Under the pieces are notes generated by a model. The model was not told the origin of the DNA and did no database searches. It was given only the letters and a program-made list of their open reading frames with translations. A program made the position numbers and the translations under genes. From positions 1 to 64,000 of the forward strand of contig JAGBBP010000003.1 in NCBI GenBank assembly GCA_017938405.1: 64,000 bases of DNA. Direction: 5' to 3'. Positions 31,951 to 41,505 of the stretch are shown one piece after another. Position 1 is the stretch's first letter, and each line of letters opens with the position of its first letter. The DNA comes from Lachnospiraceae bacterium (lineage in GTDB: Bacteria; Bacillota; Clostridia; Lachnospirales; Lachnospiraceae).

Positions 31951-33222
31951 TTACTTCATTCCCCGCAACTCCGCCTCGATTTGTAACAGACGATTATATT
32001 TTGCGGTCCGCTCCCCGCGGCACGGTGCACCGGTCTTAATAAATCCGGTATTGAGTCCTACCGCCAAATCCGCAATGGTGGTATCCTCCGTTTCTCCGCT
32101 CCGGTGGGACATAATGGCGCGATAGCCGTTTTCCTTTGCAATGCGGATTGCTTCCATGGTTTCCGACAAAGAACCGATCTGATTCGGCTTAATGAGGATG
32201 GCATTGGCCGCCTCGTTCTTGATTCCATACTGCAGACGCTTCGGATTGGTCACAAACAAGTCGTCTCCCACTAACATCACACGATTTCCGATTCTCCGGG
32301 TCAACTCTCTCCAACCGTCCCAATCCTCTTCGTCAAGCGGGTCTTCCAAAGAATAAATCGGATACTTCTTTGTCAGGGTATCCCAATGCTCCATCAGACC
32401 TTCTGAGGTAAATACCTCATTCTTTTTCGGCAAACGATAGGAAAACTGTCCGCCGCTTTTCTTTTCTTCCTTCCACTCCGAAGCCGCCACATCTAAGGAA
32501 ATCATAAAATCCTTTCCTGCACCGGCCTTATACCCCGCACGTTCGATTGCCTGCAAAATCAGTTCGATTGCTTCTTCCTCACTGTTTAAATCCGGTGCAA
32601 AGCCGCCCTCATCCCCGATTCCGCAGGACAGTCCCTTTTCCTTTAAAATGCTTTCCAATGCATGATATACCTCACAGCACTGACGAAGCCCCACGCAGAA
32701 GCGTTCCGCTCCCACCGGGAGAATCATAAACTCCTGCACGTCCAGATTGTTGCCGGCATGGCGTCCGCCGTTTAAAATATTCATCATCGGAAGCGGAAGC
32801 ACACTTCCGTTGATTCCTCCGATGTAACGGTACAACGGAAGTCCCATGCCGTCGGCTTCTGCCTTTGCCAAAGCTAAGGATACCGCCAGAATGGCATTGG
32901 CTCCCAATCTGCTTTTGTTCTCCGTACCGTCTAAAACCAGCATGGCCTCATCCCACTGATTCTGATAACAGCCGTCTTTTCCTACCAGCAATTTCGCAAT
33001 ATCCTCATTTATATGAGACACTGCGGTTCTTACGCCTTTTCCGCCGTAACGTTCCTTATCGTCATCCCTGAGTTCTACCGCCTCAAAGGCACCGGTAGAT
33101 GCACCGGAGGGTACCGCTGCCGTTCCACATCCGCCGTTTTCCTGCACAACCGTTGCTTCTACCGTCGGATTTGCCCGGGAATCCAAAATTTCTCTTCCGG
33201 TAATTCGCATAATCTTACTCAT
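31951..33222 (-). CDS. eno: Enolase
   Basis: A 423-residue phosphopyruvate hydratase, the glycolytic step from 2-phosphoglycerate to phosphoenolpyruvate. The start behind AGGAGG (33222) fits the family N-terminus [54 protein letters not shown], the Mg2+ ligand regions [10 protein letters not shown], and catalytic IKPNQIGS and [20 protein letters not shown] are all present, so it should be active. Monocistronic; located near divergent carboxypeptidase M32. Confidence 0.97.
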   Translation of the reverse strand: MSKIMRITGREILDSRANPTVEATVVQENGGCGTAAVPSGASTGAFEAVELRDDDKERYGGKGVRTAVSHINEDIAKLLVGKDGCYQNQWDEAMLVLDGTENKSRLGANAILAVSLALAKAEADGMGLPLYRYIGGINGSVLPLPMMNILNGGRHAGNNLDVQEFMILPVGAERFCVGLRQCCEVYHALESILKEKGLSCGIGDEGGFAPDLNSEEEAIELILQAIERAGYKAGAGKDFMISLDVAASEWKEEKKSGGQFSYRLPKKNEVFTSEGLMEHWDTLTKKYPIYSLEDPLDEEDWDGWRELTRRIGNRVMLVGDDLFVTNPKRLQYGIKNEAANAILIKPNQIGSLSETMEAIRIAKENGYRAIMSHRSGETEDTTIADLAVGLNTGFIKTGAPCRGERTAKYNRLLQIEAELRGMK

Positions 33223-33329
33223 GATTTCTTCCTCCTTGTCATTTCCATTGTTCCCCAGTGCCGCATAATCTATTCCTTTTTGCGGCATACTGAAACTTCG
33301 GAAGAATCATTTTATTTTTCCCGATTTTA

Positions 33330-33358
33330 TTGTCATAACGGGTAAAAGGTGATATAAT
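33330..33358 (+). promoter_or_regulatory. Promoter of the M32 carboxypeptidase gene
   Basis: TTGTCA (33330-33335) and TATAAT (33353-33358) with a 17-base spacer. The enolase promoter on the opposite strand may overlap it (a weak ATGACA/TAAAAT pair). Confidence 0.78.
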
Positions 33359-33433
33359 GTCCGCAAGTCCTAAAATTTTGTCTTTCTTTATTTTACGTGG
33401 CGGACAACGAATCACCCCACAGAAAGGACGTTT

Positions 33434-34939
33434 ATGAATCAGTACTATGAACAATTGCTTCCTTACTTGGAACGCAACCATGCTTATCAGGCTGCTTTGG
33501 CACTGTTTTCCTGGGATTCGGAGACGTTGGCTCCCCTTTCCGCCGCCGAGCAGACCGCAACCTATGTAGGTATTCTTTCCGAAGAAGCCTACCATGTATT
33601 AACCTGTGACGAAATACAGCACTTACTGAAAAAACTCTCTTCTCCGAAGGAGCAGGATTCCCTTACCGTTTCCGAAAAAGCGGTGGTACGTCTCCTTGTT
33701 AAGGAATACGAAAAGCTTTCCTGCATTCCGGCGAAAGAATACCGGGAGTTTTCCGAACTTTGTGCCGCTGCCCATCCGATTTATTGTCGGGCAAAGCAGT
33801 GCGGGACCTTTGAAGATTTTGCCCCGACCTTAGAGAAGTTAATTGATTATACCCGCCGTTTTGCTTCCTATCGTGCAAAGAAAGGCGAAGATTTATATAA
33901 CATTTTATTAAATGATTACGAAGAAGGGTTTACCACCGACGTTTTGGACGATTTCTTCACCAAAGTCCGGGATGCTCTGGTTCCTCTGATTAAAAAGGTT
34001 ACCGCAAAAAACGATACCATTAACAAAGACTATAACACCGGTTATTATCCGCCGGAGATTCAAAGCGGTTTTTGCCGTTTTCTTGCCGGCTATCTGGGAT
34101 TTGATTTTAACAAGGGCGTGATTGCAGAAAGCGAGCATCCGTTTACGACTTCTTTGCACAATCACGATGTCCGCATTACCAATCACTTTTACGACGACAA
34201 TCTGGAAAGCGCCATGTTTTCTTTGATTCACGAAACCGGACACGCCCTTTATGAAATGGGTGTAGAGGACGCGATATCCGGCACTCCGGCCGGTAGCAGT
34301 ATGTCCATGGGCATGCATGAATCCCAATCCAGATTTTACGAAAACATGATCGGACGTAGCAAAGAGTTTTGGGAACCGCTGTTTCCGAAGTTAAAAGATA
34401 CCTATCCGGACGAACTGGCACATGTTTCTCTGGACGACTTTATTGCCGGGATTAACAAGGCGGAACCGGGACCGATTCGTACGGAAGCCGACGAGCTTAC
34501 CTATCCGCTTCACATCTTAATTCGCTACGAACTGGAAAAAGAAATTTTTGCCGGGAACTGCAAAGTTTCGGATTTGCCGGATCTTTGGGCAAAGAAGTAT
34601 GAAGAGTATTTAGGAATTACTCCGAAGGATGCTTCCGAAGGCGTCTTGCAGGACATTCACTGGGCAATGGGAAACTTCGGTTATTTCCCTTCCTACGCCA
34701 TCGGTTCCGCAATTGCTGCCCAGCTTTACGATTACCTTACGGGACGTATGCCACTGTCCGACTATTTGAAGGAAGGAAATCTGGTTCCGATTCGGGAGTA
34801 TTTAAGAGATCATATTCACAAATACGGTGCGGTATATCCGACCAACGAATTGTTAAAGCAGGTCACCGGAGAAGATTTTAATCCGGACTACTATATCCGC
34901 TATTTAACGGACAAATATACCAAATTATACCATCTATAG
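33434..34939 (+). CDS. M32 family metallocarboxypeptidase
   Basis: A 501-residue zinc carboxypeptidase of the Taq/Pfu type that trims C-terminal residues from peptides in the cytoplasm. The zinc site HETGHALYEMG (about residue 262), the SMSMGMHESQSRFYENMIGRS helix with the third ligand glutamate, and EADELTYPLHILIRYELEKEI are conserved. Family length is 490-510, so it is full. The next gene starts 14 bases later and is probably co-transcribed. Confidence 0.95.
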   Translation: MNQYYEQLLPYLERNHAYQAALALFSWDSETLAPLSAAEQTATYVGILSEEAYHVLTCDEIQHLLKKLSSPKEQDSLTVSEKAVVRLLVKEYEKLSCIPAKEYREFSELCAAAHPIYCRAKQCGTFEDFAPTLEKLIDYTRRFASYRAKKGEDLYNILLNDYEEGFTTDVLDDFFTKVRDALVPLIKKVTAKNDTINKDYNTGYYPPEIQSGFCRFLAGYLGFDFNKGVIAESEHPFTTSLHNHDVRITNHFYDDNLESAMFSLIHETGHALYEMGVEDAISGTPAGSSMSMGMHESQSRFYENMIGRSKEFWEPLFPKLKDTYPDELAHVSLDDFIAGINKAEPGPIRTEADELTYPLHILIRYELEKEIFAGNCKVSDLPDLWAKKYEEYLGITPKDASEGVLQDIHWAMGNFGYFPSYAIGSAIAAQLYDYLTGRMPLSDYLKEGNLVPIREYLRDHIHKYGAVYPTNELLKQVTGEDFNPDYYIRYLTDKYTKLYHL

Positions 34940-34953
34940 AAAGGCTGTTACCA

Positions 34954-35772
34954 ATGAATCACAAAATACTTGTACTGGATATTGACGGTACTTTAACCAA
35001 CTCCAAAAAAGAAATTACCGCCTCTACCAAAACCGCGCTTCATGCCATGCAGGCAGCGGGCTATACGTTAGCAATTGCTACCGGCAGACCGACCGCCGGT
35101 ACCGAGCCCCTTGCAAAGGAGTGTAAACTGGATGTATACGGCGGATATGTAATCTCCTATAACGGTGCACGCATCGTTCGTTTCTCCACCGGAGAAATCT
35201 TGTACAACAATACTCTGCCGCAACGCTTTATTCCGCAGATTTATGAAATTGCAAAAGAACGAGGCGTGGGTATGGTTACCTATGATCCGGATGATAACCT
35301 GATTACCGGTACCCCTACGGATCAGTATATGGAGTTGGAAGCACGTATTAACCGTCGTGTCATTCATCAGGTAGACGACTTTATAGGCGCCATTCAGTTT
35401 CCGGTAAACAAATGCTTAATCAGCGGTGAACCGGAAGTCCTTGCTCCGCTTACGGAAGAATTGCAAAAGCGTTATTACGGTGTATTAAATATCTACCGTT
35501 CCGAACCGTTTTTCCTTGAAATCATGCCTCCCTTGGTGGATAAGGCACATGCACTGGAACGTCTGTTACCGTCCCTCGGTATCAGCAGAGAGGAATGCAT
35601 CTGTTGCGGTGACGGGTACAACGATATTACCATGTTGCAGTACGCGGGTCTCGGCGTGGCGATGGCAAATGCACAGACCGAGGTAAAAGAAGCCGCTGAT
35701 ATCATCACGCTTTCCAACGATGACGACGGTCTGGTTCCTGTTATTTGCACTTACTTTTTGGATAAGGAATAG
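34954..35772 (+). CDS. Cof-type HAD-IIB phosphatase
   Basis: A 272-residue HAD-superfamily hydrolase. Motif I is LDIDGTLTNS (two catalytic aspartates), motif II IATGRPTA, and motif III/IV CCGDGYNDITMLQYAGLGVAM. The IIB cap is inserted in the middle. Such enzymes hydrolyse sugar phosphates, FMN or other small phosphates; substrate cannot be read. It follows the M32 gene and ends at a strong terminator. Confidence 0.94.
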   Translation: MNHKILVLDIDGTLTNSKKEITASTKTALHAMQAAGYTLAIATGRPTAGTEPLAKECKLDVYGGYVISYNGARIVRFSTGEILYNNTLPQRFIPQIYEIAKERGVGMVTYDPDDNLITGTPTDQYMELEARINRRVIHQVDDFIGAIQFPVNKCLISGEPEVLAPLTEELQKRYYGVLNIYRSEPFFLEIMPPLVDKAHALERLLPSLGISREECICCGDGYNDITMLQYAGLGVAMANAQTEVKEAADIITLSNDDDGLVPVICTYFLDKE

Positions 35773-35800
35773 TTTTCAATAGATTTCAAGCATATTTTTA

Positions 35801-35832
35801 GGGCATCTCCCGTATGGAAGATGCCCTTTTTA
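35801..35832 (+). terminator. Terminator of the M32-HAD operon
   Basis: GGGCATCT (35801-35808) pairs with AGATGCCC (35819-35826), followed by TTTTT. It is 29 bases past the HAD stop and also serves the converging gene. Confidence 0.92.
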
Positions 35833-35867
35833 CGCCTTATAACGGCTTCTTATTTATTTCTCTATTC

Positions 35868-37469
35868 TTACCGGTCCCACTTATCGCACAGCATGTTAAT
35901 CTGATCCGCAAACTTTGCCAAATCCTTATTGGCTCCGCCTTCGTTTCTCTTAATCACACTAAGCAACCGCTGCCCTGCCGCAAGAAGACGTTCGAATACT
36001 TCCACCTTGCGCTTCTTTGCCTTTTCCTTCTTCTTGGCAAATACCGGCTCCGTCTGTTCTACCCAGCATCCGTTTAACAAGTCGAAGCAGTACCCGGAAA
36101 ACGGTGCTTCCGCATCCAGACCGTATTCGTTTCTCAAGCAAGCGGCAAAGGCATCGCACACCGTATCTTCACCGTGTACCACAAATACCTTTTGCGGGTC
36201 CTCAATCTGCGTTACCCAGTTAATTAAGCCTTCCTTATCCGCATGTCCGCTGATACCGTCTAACTTACAAATCTCCGCCTGTACTTCCACCGGCTCTCCG
36301 AACAATTTCACATCCGTCGCACCGTCAAGCAACGTTCTTCCAAGGGTTCCTACCGCCTGATATCCCACAAATACAACCGTACTTTGCGGGCGCCACAAAT
36401 TGTGCTTCAAATGGTGACGGATACGTCCCGCCTCACACATACCGGAAGCAGAAATGATTACCTTCGGGTCGGTGTTAAAATTAATCATTTTGGATTCCTC
36501 ACTGGTAATGGCGGTCTTAAGACCCGGAAATGCAATGGGATTCACACCCTGACGAACCAGTTCCATTGCTTCCTCGTCAAAGTACCCGTATACGTTTTTA
36601 TGAAAAATCGTGGTTGCTTCGATTGCAAGAGGACTATCGATATACACCGGAAAACCGTCATGTCCCGTTACCAATCCATCCTTCTTAATTTTACGGATAA
36701 AATATAACAATTCCTGGGTTCTTCCCACCGCAAAGGACGGTATTACCACATTTCCTCCACGGTCCAGGGTCCGCTGGATAATTGCCGCCAAATCTCCAAC
36801 ATAATCCACCTTCTCCATTCCGTGGGAACGATCACCGTAGGTAGACTCCATAATCACATAATCCGCCCGGTCCGTAGCAATCGGGTCTCTTAAAATCGGC
36901 TGATGCTTATTTCCGATATCACCGGAAAATACCAGTTTTACCTGCTTTCCTTCCTCCTCGGCCCAAACCTCGATACTGGAAGAGCCCAGCAAATGTCCCA
37001 CATCGGTAAAACGAATCTGAATGCCATCATCTACCGGGATTTTCTCTCCGTATTCGCAGGGAACAAACAGCTTCATGACTCCATATGCATCTTCCATGGT
37101 ATAGAGCGGTTCCACCGCAGGCAGGCCGGAACGTTTTGCCTTCCGGTTTTTCCACTCCGCTTCAAACATCTGAATATGGGCGGAATCCCGAAGCATAATA
37201 TCACAAAGTTCCTTTGTGGCACCAGTGGAATAAATCCGTCCCCGGAATCCTCTCGCATACATTAACGGAACCAGTCCCGTATGGTCAATGTGTGCGTGGG
37301 TAATGAAAATATAATCCACCTCTCCCGGATTCACCGGAAGTTCCTGATTCTCGTACACATCCATTCCCTGCTCCATACCGCAGTCCACTAAAATACGCTT
37401 TCCCGCAATCTGAAGAAAATGACAACTTCCCGTCACCTCATGTGCGGCACCGATAAACTCCAAAAACAT
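35868..37469 (-). CDS. Metallo-beta-lactamase beta-CASP RNA-processing nuclease
   Basis: A 533-residue protein of the YtiS/YlmG-like beta-CASP family related to CPSF-73. The beta-lactamase core is complete: THAHIDHTGLVP (HxHxDH), the histidine in VGHLLGSSSIEVW, FSGDIGN for the bridging aspartate, and the late HGEDTVCDAF. The beta-CASP cap has ISASGMCEAGRIRHHL. It probably acts on RNA 3' ends or as an exonuclease in the cytoplasm. The start at 37469 is preferred to a GTG 3 codons earlier. Monocistronic with a good promoter. Confidence 0.94.
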   Translation of the reverse strand: MFLEFIGAAHEVTGSCHFLQIAGKRILVDCGMEQGMDVYENQELPVNPGEVDYIFITHAHIDHTGLVPLMYARGFRGRIYSTGATKELCDIMLRDSAHIQMFEAEWKNRKAKRSGLPAVEPLYTMEDAYGVMKLFVPCEYGEKIPVDDGIQIRFTDVGHLLGSSSIEVWAEEEGKQVKLVFSGDIGNKHQPILRDPIATDRADYVIMESTYGDRSHGMEKVDYVGDLAAIIQRTLDRGGNVVIPSFAVGRTQELLYFIRKIKKDGLVTGHDGFPVYIDSPLAIEATTIFHKNVYGYFDEEAMELVRQGVNPIAFPGLKTAITSEESKMINFNTDPKVIISASGMCEAGRIRHHLKHNLWRPQSTVVFVGYQAVGTLGRTLLDGATDVKLFGEPVEVQAEICKLDGISGHADKEGLINWVTQIEDPQKVFVVHGEDTVCDAFAACLRNEYGLDAEAPFSGYCFDLLNGCWVEQTEPVFAKKKEKAKKRKVEVFERLLAAGQRLLSVIKRNEGGANKDLAKFADQINMLCDKWDR

Positions 37470-37519
37470 ACTGAACACCCCTTCCCGTTTTTACACAAAT
37501 TGTGCGTTTTCTTAAGGAT

Positions 37520-37548
37520 ATTATACTCTTTTTTTTGAAAATAAGCAA
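37520..37548 (-). promoter_or_regulatory. Promoter of the beta-CASP gene
   Basis: TTGCTT (37548-37543) and TATAAT (37525-37520), 17-base spacer on the minus strand. Confidence 0.8.
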
Positions 37549-37620
37549 CTCCATTTCGATTCACATCTCTTTTATTATATCCATTCTGTCCCATCCTAAC
37601 AATTCTTCTTCCTCTGTCCC

Positions 37621-37649
37621 TTGTTTTTCTTTTTTTCCTATAGTATAAT
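37621..37649 (+). promoter_or_regulatory. Promoter of the ABC-F gene
   Basis: TTGTTT (37621-37626) and TATAAT (37644-37649), 17-base spacer, 27 bases before the ATG. Confidence 0.78.
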
Positions 37650-37675
37650 TTCTTTATGATTAGGAGGATATTACT

Positions 37676-39625
37676 ATGTTACTTGCCTGTAATAACATCA
37701 CGAAAAGCTTCGGTGATGTGACGATTTTAAATCAGGTTTCTTTTCATATTAACGAGCGGGAAAAAATGGCCATTGTGGGTATTAACGGTGCCGGAAAATC
37801 CACTCTTTTAAAGGTAATTATGCAGGAGTTGTCCGCAGATTCCGGTGAAGTCATTACCGCCAAAGGAGCCACCGTCGGCTATCTTTCCCAGCACCAGGAC
37901 CTGGCCTCGGACCGTACGGTTTATGAAGAAATGCTTTCCGTAAAAGCGGACTTATTATGGACCGAATCCCGCATCCGGGAAGTGGAGCTTCTCATGAAAG
38001 GACAGGAAGGCGATGCTCTGGATGCTTTACTCAAAGAGTACACTTCTCTTACCCACTCCTTCGAAGCCCAAAACGGTTATGCTTATAAGAGCGAGGTTGT
38101 GGGCGTATTAAAGGGGCTCGGTTTCTCTGAGGAAGATTTTAATAAGCAGATACAAACCCTTTCCGGCGGTCAAAAGACCCGTATTGCTTTGGGTCGTTTG
38201 CTCCTTACCAATCCGGATTTAATTATGCTTGACGAGCCCACCAACCACCTGGACATGGCTTCAATTGCCTGGTTGGAAACTTATTTAATCAACTATCCGG
38301 GAGCGGTACTTATCGTTGCCCACGACCGGTATTTTTTGGACCGTGTAGTTACAAAGGTGGTGGAGCTGGACGCCGGAAAGGCCCAAACCTTTACCGGAAA
38401 CTATTCGGACTACGCCGTAAAAAAGGAACAGCAACGCGAGATTTTAATCCAGCACTACCTGAATCAGCAAAAGGAAATCAAGCATCAGGAAGAAGTCATT
38501 GCAAAGCTTCGCTCCTTTAACCGTGAAAAATCCATTAAGCGTGCGGAAAGCCGTGAAAAAATGCTGGATAAAATCGAACGCATCGAGAAGCCGACGGAAG
38601 TTCGCAGCAAAATGAAGATTCGCCTCACGCCCCACATTATGAGCGGAAACGATGTCCTGACCGTTACCGGGCTTTCCAAGTCCTTCGGAAACCAAAAGCT
38701 GTTTTCGGATTTAAACTTCGAGATTAAGCGGGGAGAAAAAGTGGCCATCATCGGAAAGAACGGTACCGGAAAGACCACGATTTTAAAGATTATTAACGAT
38801 TTGCTTCCGGCGGATGCCGGTGAAATAAGGCCGGGTGCCAAGGTACAGATTGCTTACTACGATCAGGAACATCAGGTACTTCATCCGGAAAAGACCTTGT
38901 TTGATGAATTGCAGGACACTTATCCATATATGGATAACACCGAAGTTCGTAACGTTTTGGCAGCGTTTTTGTTTACCGGAGATGACGTATTTAAGCGTAT
39001 CAGTGAAATCAGCGGTGGCGAACGGGGCCGCGTTTCTCTGGCTAAGCTGATGCTGTCCGATGCAAACCTGCTCATCCTCGACGAGCCGACGAACCACTTA
39101 GATATTGTTTCCAAGGAAATCTTAGAGGATGCCATTAACGCTTACGAGGGAACGGTACTGTACGTGTCCCACGACCGTTACTTTATCAACAAAACCGCCA
39201 CACGTATCCTTAATTTAACGGAGCAGACACTTCTCAACTATCCGGGAAATTATGACTATTATCTGGAGAAAAAGGAAGCCACCGAACGGCTGTATTTGGA
39301 GGGTGTCGGGTACGGTATGGAAGGGAAAACAGCTTCCGCATCTTCTACTCCTGCTCCATCCGGCACAGCTGCGGCAGATACCAAGCTGGACTGGCAACAA
39401 CAAAAAGAAGAACAGGCCCGCCAGAGAAAACGCCAGAACGACCTTAAGAAAACCGAGGAAGAAATCGAGCGTGTGGAAACCCGCATAGCAGAACTTGACA
39501 CTGCCCTTGCCGATCCGGCGATTGCTTCCGACCATACGAAGCTTACCGAACTGAGTATGGAACGGGAAGCGCTGGAAGGAAAGCTGGAAACGCTTATGGA
39601 ACAGTGGGAAGAGTTAGCGGAGTAA
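37676..39625 (+). CDS. ABC-F family ATPase (YdiF-like ribosome factor)
   Basis: A 649-residue soluble protein with two ABC domains and no membrane segment. Domain 1: Walker A VGINGAGKSTL, signature LSGGQKTR, Walker B IMLDEPTNHLD. Domain 2: Walker A IGKNGTGKTT, signature ISGGERGR, Walker B LILDEPTNHLD. The 75-residue linker (KRAESREKMLDKI...) is the P-site tRNA interaction arm and the final 100 residues form a coiled coil. This is the layout of ABC-F ribosome factors such as YdiF/Uup. Resistance proteins of this family have altered linkers; nothing here suggests resistance. Confidence 0.95.
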   Translation: MLLACNNITKSFGDVTILNQVSFHINEREKMAIVGINGAGKSTLLKVIMQELSADSGEVITAKGATVGYLSQHQDLASDRTVYEEMLSVKADLLWTESRIREVELLMKGQEGDALDALLKEYTSLTHSFEAQNGYAYKSEVVGVLKGLGFSEEDFNKQIQTLSGGQKTRIALGRLLLTNPDLIMLDEPTNHLDMASIAWLETYLINYPGAVLIVAHDRYFLDRVVTKVVELDAGKAQTFTGNYSDYAVKKEQQREILIQHYLNQQKEIKHQEEVIAKLRSFNREKSIKRAESREKMLDKIERIEKPTEVRSKMKIRLTPHIMSGNDVLTVTGLSKSFGNQKLFSDLNFEIKRGEKVAIIGKNGTGKTTILKIINDLLPADAGEIRPGAKVQIAYYDQEHQVLHPEKTLFDELQDTYPYMDNTEVRNVLAAFLFTGDDVFKRISEISGGERGRVSLAKLMLSDANLLILDEPTNHLDIVSKEILEDAINAYEGTVLYVSHDRYFINKTATRILNLTEQTLLNYPGNYDYYLEKKEATERLYLEGVGYGMEGKTASASSTPAPSGTAAADTKLDWQQQKEEQARQRKRQNDLKKTEEEIERVETRIAELDTALADPAIASDHTKLTELSMEREALEGKLETLMEQWEELAE

Positions 39626-39675
39626 ACCGCACATTGCGAAAATTTGAAAAATTTATACCAGATTAACTTACAAAT

Positions 39676-39709
39676 ATACCCCTGAAAAACCTCAATTTTT
39701 CAGGGGTAT
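39676..39709. terminator. Bidirectional terminator
   Basis: ATACCCCTGAAAAA (39676-39689) pairs with TTTTTCAGGGGTAT (39696-39709). Serves the ABC-F gene and the converging DUF2442 gene. Confidence 0.88.
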
Positions 39710-39713
39710 GTCT

Positions 39714-40013
39714 TTACACACTATCCATGTACAATGCATCTTTGCATAAATCAATCCTATTGTTCCAATGCACAGAACTATCTACTGCATCATCAATATC
39801 CCATGCAACATTTCCAAACTCATCTACGAAAACCTTTTGAAACTTTTCCTGATTCTGAAGAATGGAAAACACTCCTTGCAACTTGTCCGACATACTGTAA
39901 CACTTGATTTCTCCATTATCAAATGTCAGTCGTAGCCTATAGTTTTCCAAAGGCTCTACTGCAACAATTTTTCTTGGATTACTAAAATATTCTTTCACTC
40001 TCGGTTCAAGCAT
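39714..40013 (-). CDS. DUF2442 protein
   Basis: A 99-residue protein. ATG at 40013 has AGGTGAG 5 bases before it; a GTG at 40022 immediately follows the previous stop. LRLTFDNGEIKCYSMSDKL and VFVDEFGNVAWD are the marks of the DUF2442 fold, a nucleic-acid-related small domain usually paired with a DUF4160 partner in a putative toxin-antitoxin unit. Here the partner is truncated. AT-richer than the neighbours. Confidence 0.85.
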   Translation of the reverse strand: MLEPRVKEYFSNPRKIVAVEPLENYRLRLTFDNGEIKCYSMSDKLQGVFSILQNQEKFQKVFVDEFGNVAWDIDDAVDSSVHWNNRIDLCKDALYMDSV

Positions 40014-40022
40014 ATGACTCAC

Positions 40023-40139
40023 CTACCTTAAAGGATCACAGCATTCATACTCACCATAGTATGCATGGAAGTGTGGCGGCATGTGATCATTGTAATTGAT
40101 TGTAATTTTTATACCACGAAACATACAAATAATCGGCAT
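40023..40139 (-). pseudogene. Truncated DUF4160 gene
   Basis: A 38-residue frame that keeps only the N-terminal half of DUF4160: MPIICMFRGIKI, NDHMPPHFHAYYGEYE, then diverges after GEYE and stops at CDPLR. The full family is about 80 residues. The stop abuts the DUF2442 start, so the 3' half of the gene was lost in a deletion. It still has GGAGGG before its ATG and a possible promoter upstream (TTGCCA/TATACT, spacer 18), so it may be expressed. Confidence 0.75.
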
Positions 40140-40356
40140 TGTCATTTCCCTCCTTATTATACCTTTTCTTAACTATAGTATATCAGCCCAAATGTCTTTT
40201 TGGCAATATGTTTATACAATTTTTCTTTCAAACTAATATAATGTTCCATTTTTCCTTGACAATTCGATAGCATGAATCATTTCAAACTACTCCGAATCTT
40301 GCTACGCTGTTAAAGTTGTTCCGGGTATTGGGATTGAAAATCTCTGTTACGAAATA

Positions 40357-40386
40357 AAGAAGGACAGGATAAAACCTGCCCTTCTT
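40357..40386 (-). terminator. Terminator of the DeoR-XRE operon
   Basis: AAGAAGGACAGG (40357-40368) pairs with CCTGCCCTTCTT (40375-40386), one mismatch. On the minus strand it is followed by TTTATTTC, 29 bases past the XRE stop. The 275-base stretch 40140-40414 holds this and the DUF4160 promoter; I see no gene. Confidence 0.85.
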
Positions 40387-40414
40387 GCTATCGTATCTTA
40401 TACACTATTGACAC

Positions 40415-40615
40415 TTACACTTCCTCACAAAACTCCAAAGGATCTAAATCCAGCTTCTTACAAATCTTTACAACCACATCAAACGAAGCTCCACCTATAT
40501 CCCTTGATAACAACGTCATAAGCGTACTATAGGGAATATCCGCCTCCAACGCAAACTGTCTGAGGCTTTTATAACGATCTAATATCAAATTGCGAAGTCT
40601 TTGCTCTCTCGTCAT
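40415..40615 (-). CDS. Small XRE-type HTH regulator
   Basis: A 66-residue protein, just one HTH domain: LRNLILDRYKSLRQFALEAD, then IPYSTLMTLLSRDI as the recognition helix and VVVKICKKLDLDPLEF. The start ATGA overlaps the DeoR-like stop by 4 bases (40612-40615) and its binding site GAGGAAG sits inside the upstream gene, so translation is coupled. The two regulators should be made in fixed ratio. Target unknown. Confidence 0.9.
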   Translation of the reverse strand: MTREQRLRNLILDRYKSLRQFALEADIPYSTLMTLLSRDIGGASFDVVVKICKKLDLDPLEFCEEV

Positions 40616-41388
40616 TTTACTTCCTCGACTACTGTAACCGTAACGCCCTTTTCTTCCAAGGCTGCAACCTGCTCTTCCACACACTCCCAATCGGTTACAG
40701 CTTCATCAAATACTTCCGCATCACATACCTTTACAAAAGAATCCACGCCGATTTTTGCCCCCGGAAGCAAAAGATAACGCCTACGGCTATTCTTAATCAC
40801 TGTACGTTGAAAGGTTGCCGTCTCATCCGTACCGTTCGACAATCCGAATTCCGCTGTCAATCCGCCTCCTGTGATAAAACAAACATCAAAATGCAAACGA
40901 CTGACAAAATCATTGGCAAAACTGTCCACAACCGACCCACTCTGTCGCATCTTTCCTCCTACGATGTACACATCAATGTTTTCAAATGCACGAAGTTCCT
41001 TCGCAATATCCACCGAGTTCACCACCACCGTATAACGGATGTCCTTCGGCAAAAAGGAAACCATAATATATCCAAAAGAACCACCGGTCAAATAGACAAT
41101 ATCATTTTCTTTCACCTTCGTAACCGCCCGTCGTGCAATCTCCCGGTAATTGGCAAACACCGGCATCTTTTCAAAATCCCGGTTTACCGGCGGTCTGACA
41201 CTTACCTGCGAAAGTAAAATTGCCCCACCGTGGGTTCTCTTGCAAAGTCCTTTCTGTTCCAACAGACGCAAATCTCTTCTGGCCGACTCGTCCGATATGC
41301 CATATTTTTCCGTAATTTCCGCCGTAGTAATTTTACCGTTTGTTTGGATTATTTCTGCTATCTCCTGCTGTCGTTCTTCCATAAACAT
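40612..41388 (-). CDS. DeoR family transcriptional repressor
   Basis: A 258-residue protein. The start has GGAGGTG 5 bases before ATG. Residues 1-55 form the DeoR HTH (RQQEIAEIIQTNGKITTAEI, GISDESARRDLRLLEQKG). Residues about 75-250 form the phosphosugar-binding DeoRC domain (VYLTGGSFGYIMV, VVVNSVDIAKEL, VYIVGGKMR, VCFITGGGL, plus a final aspartate-rich helix). The divergent or flanking sugar genes it would control are not in view. A palindrome at its own transcription start suggests autoregulation. Confidence 0.93.
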   Translation of the reverse strand: MFMEERQQEIAEIIQTNGKITTAEITEKYGISDESARRDLRLLEQKGLCKRTHGGAILLSQVSVRPPVNRDFEKMPVFANYREIARRAVTKVKENDIVYLTGGSFGYIMVSFLPKDIRYTVVVNSVDIAKELRAFENIDVYIVGGKMRQSGSVVDSFANDFVSRLHFDVCFITGGGLTAEFGLSNGTDETATFQRTVIKNSRRRYLLLPGAKIGVDSFVKVCDAEVFDEAVTDWECVEEQVAALEEKGVTVTVVEEVK

Positions 41389-41423
41389 AATAACACCTCC
41401 GATTAGATTAGATTTGTTCGTTC

Positions 41424-41437
41424 TATCGAATTCGATA
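41424..41437. promoter_or_regulatory. Perfect palindrome, likely DeoR operator
   Basis: TATCGAATTCGATA, a 14-base perfect palindrome just downstream of the DeoR -10 box, near the expected transcription start. Confidence 0.6.
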
Positions 41438-41442
41438 TTGTT

Positions 41443-41471
41443 ATTATACATCACATTCGGTATCAAATCAA
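41443..41471 (-). promoter_or_regulatory. Promoter of the DeoR-XRE operon
   Basis: TTGATT (41471-41466) and TATAAT (41448-41443), spacer 17 on the minus strand. Confidence 0.78.
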
Positions 41472-41505
41472 CATTTTCGGTAATCGGATTTGCGTATATT
41501 TACAA

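Noticed and set aside
40260-40356. A plus-strand stretch that reads AVKVVPGIGIENLCYEIKKD, looking like a broken gene.
   Set aside because: It is short, has an upstream stop and no binding site, and runs into the terminator of the opposite operon. No family recognised.
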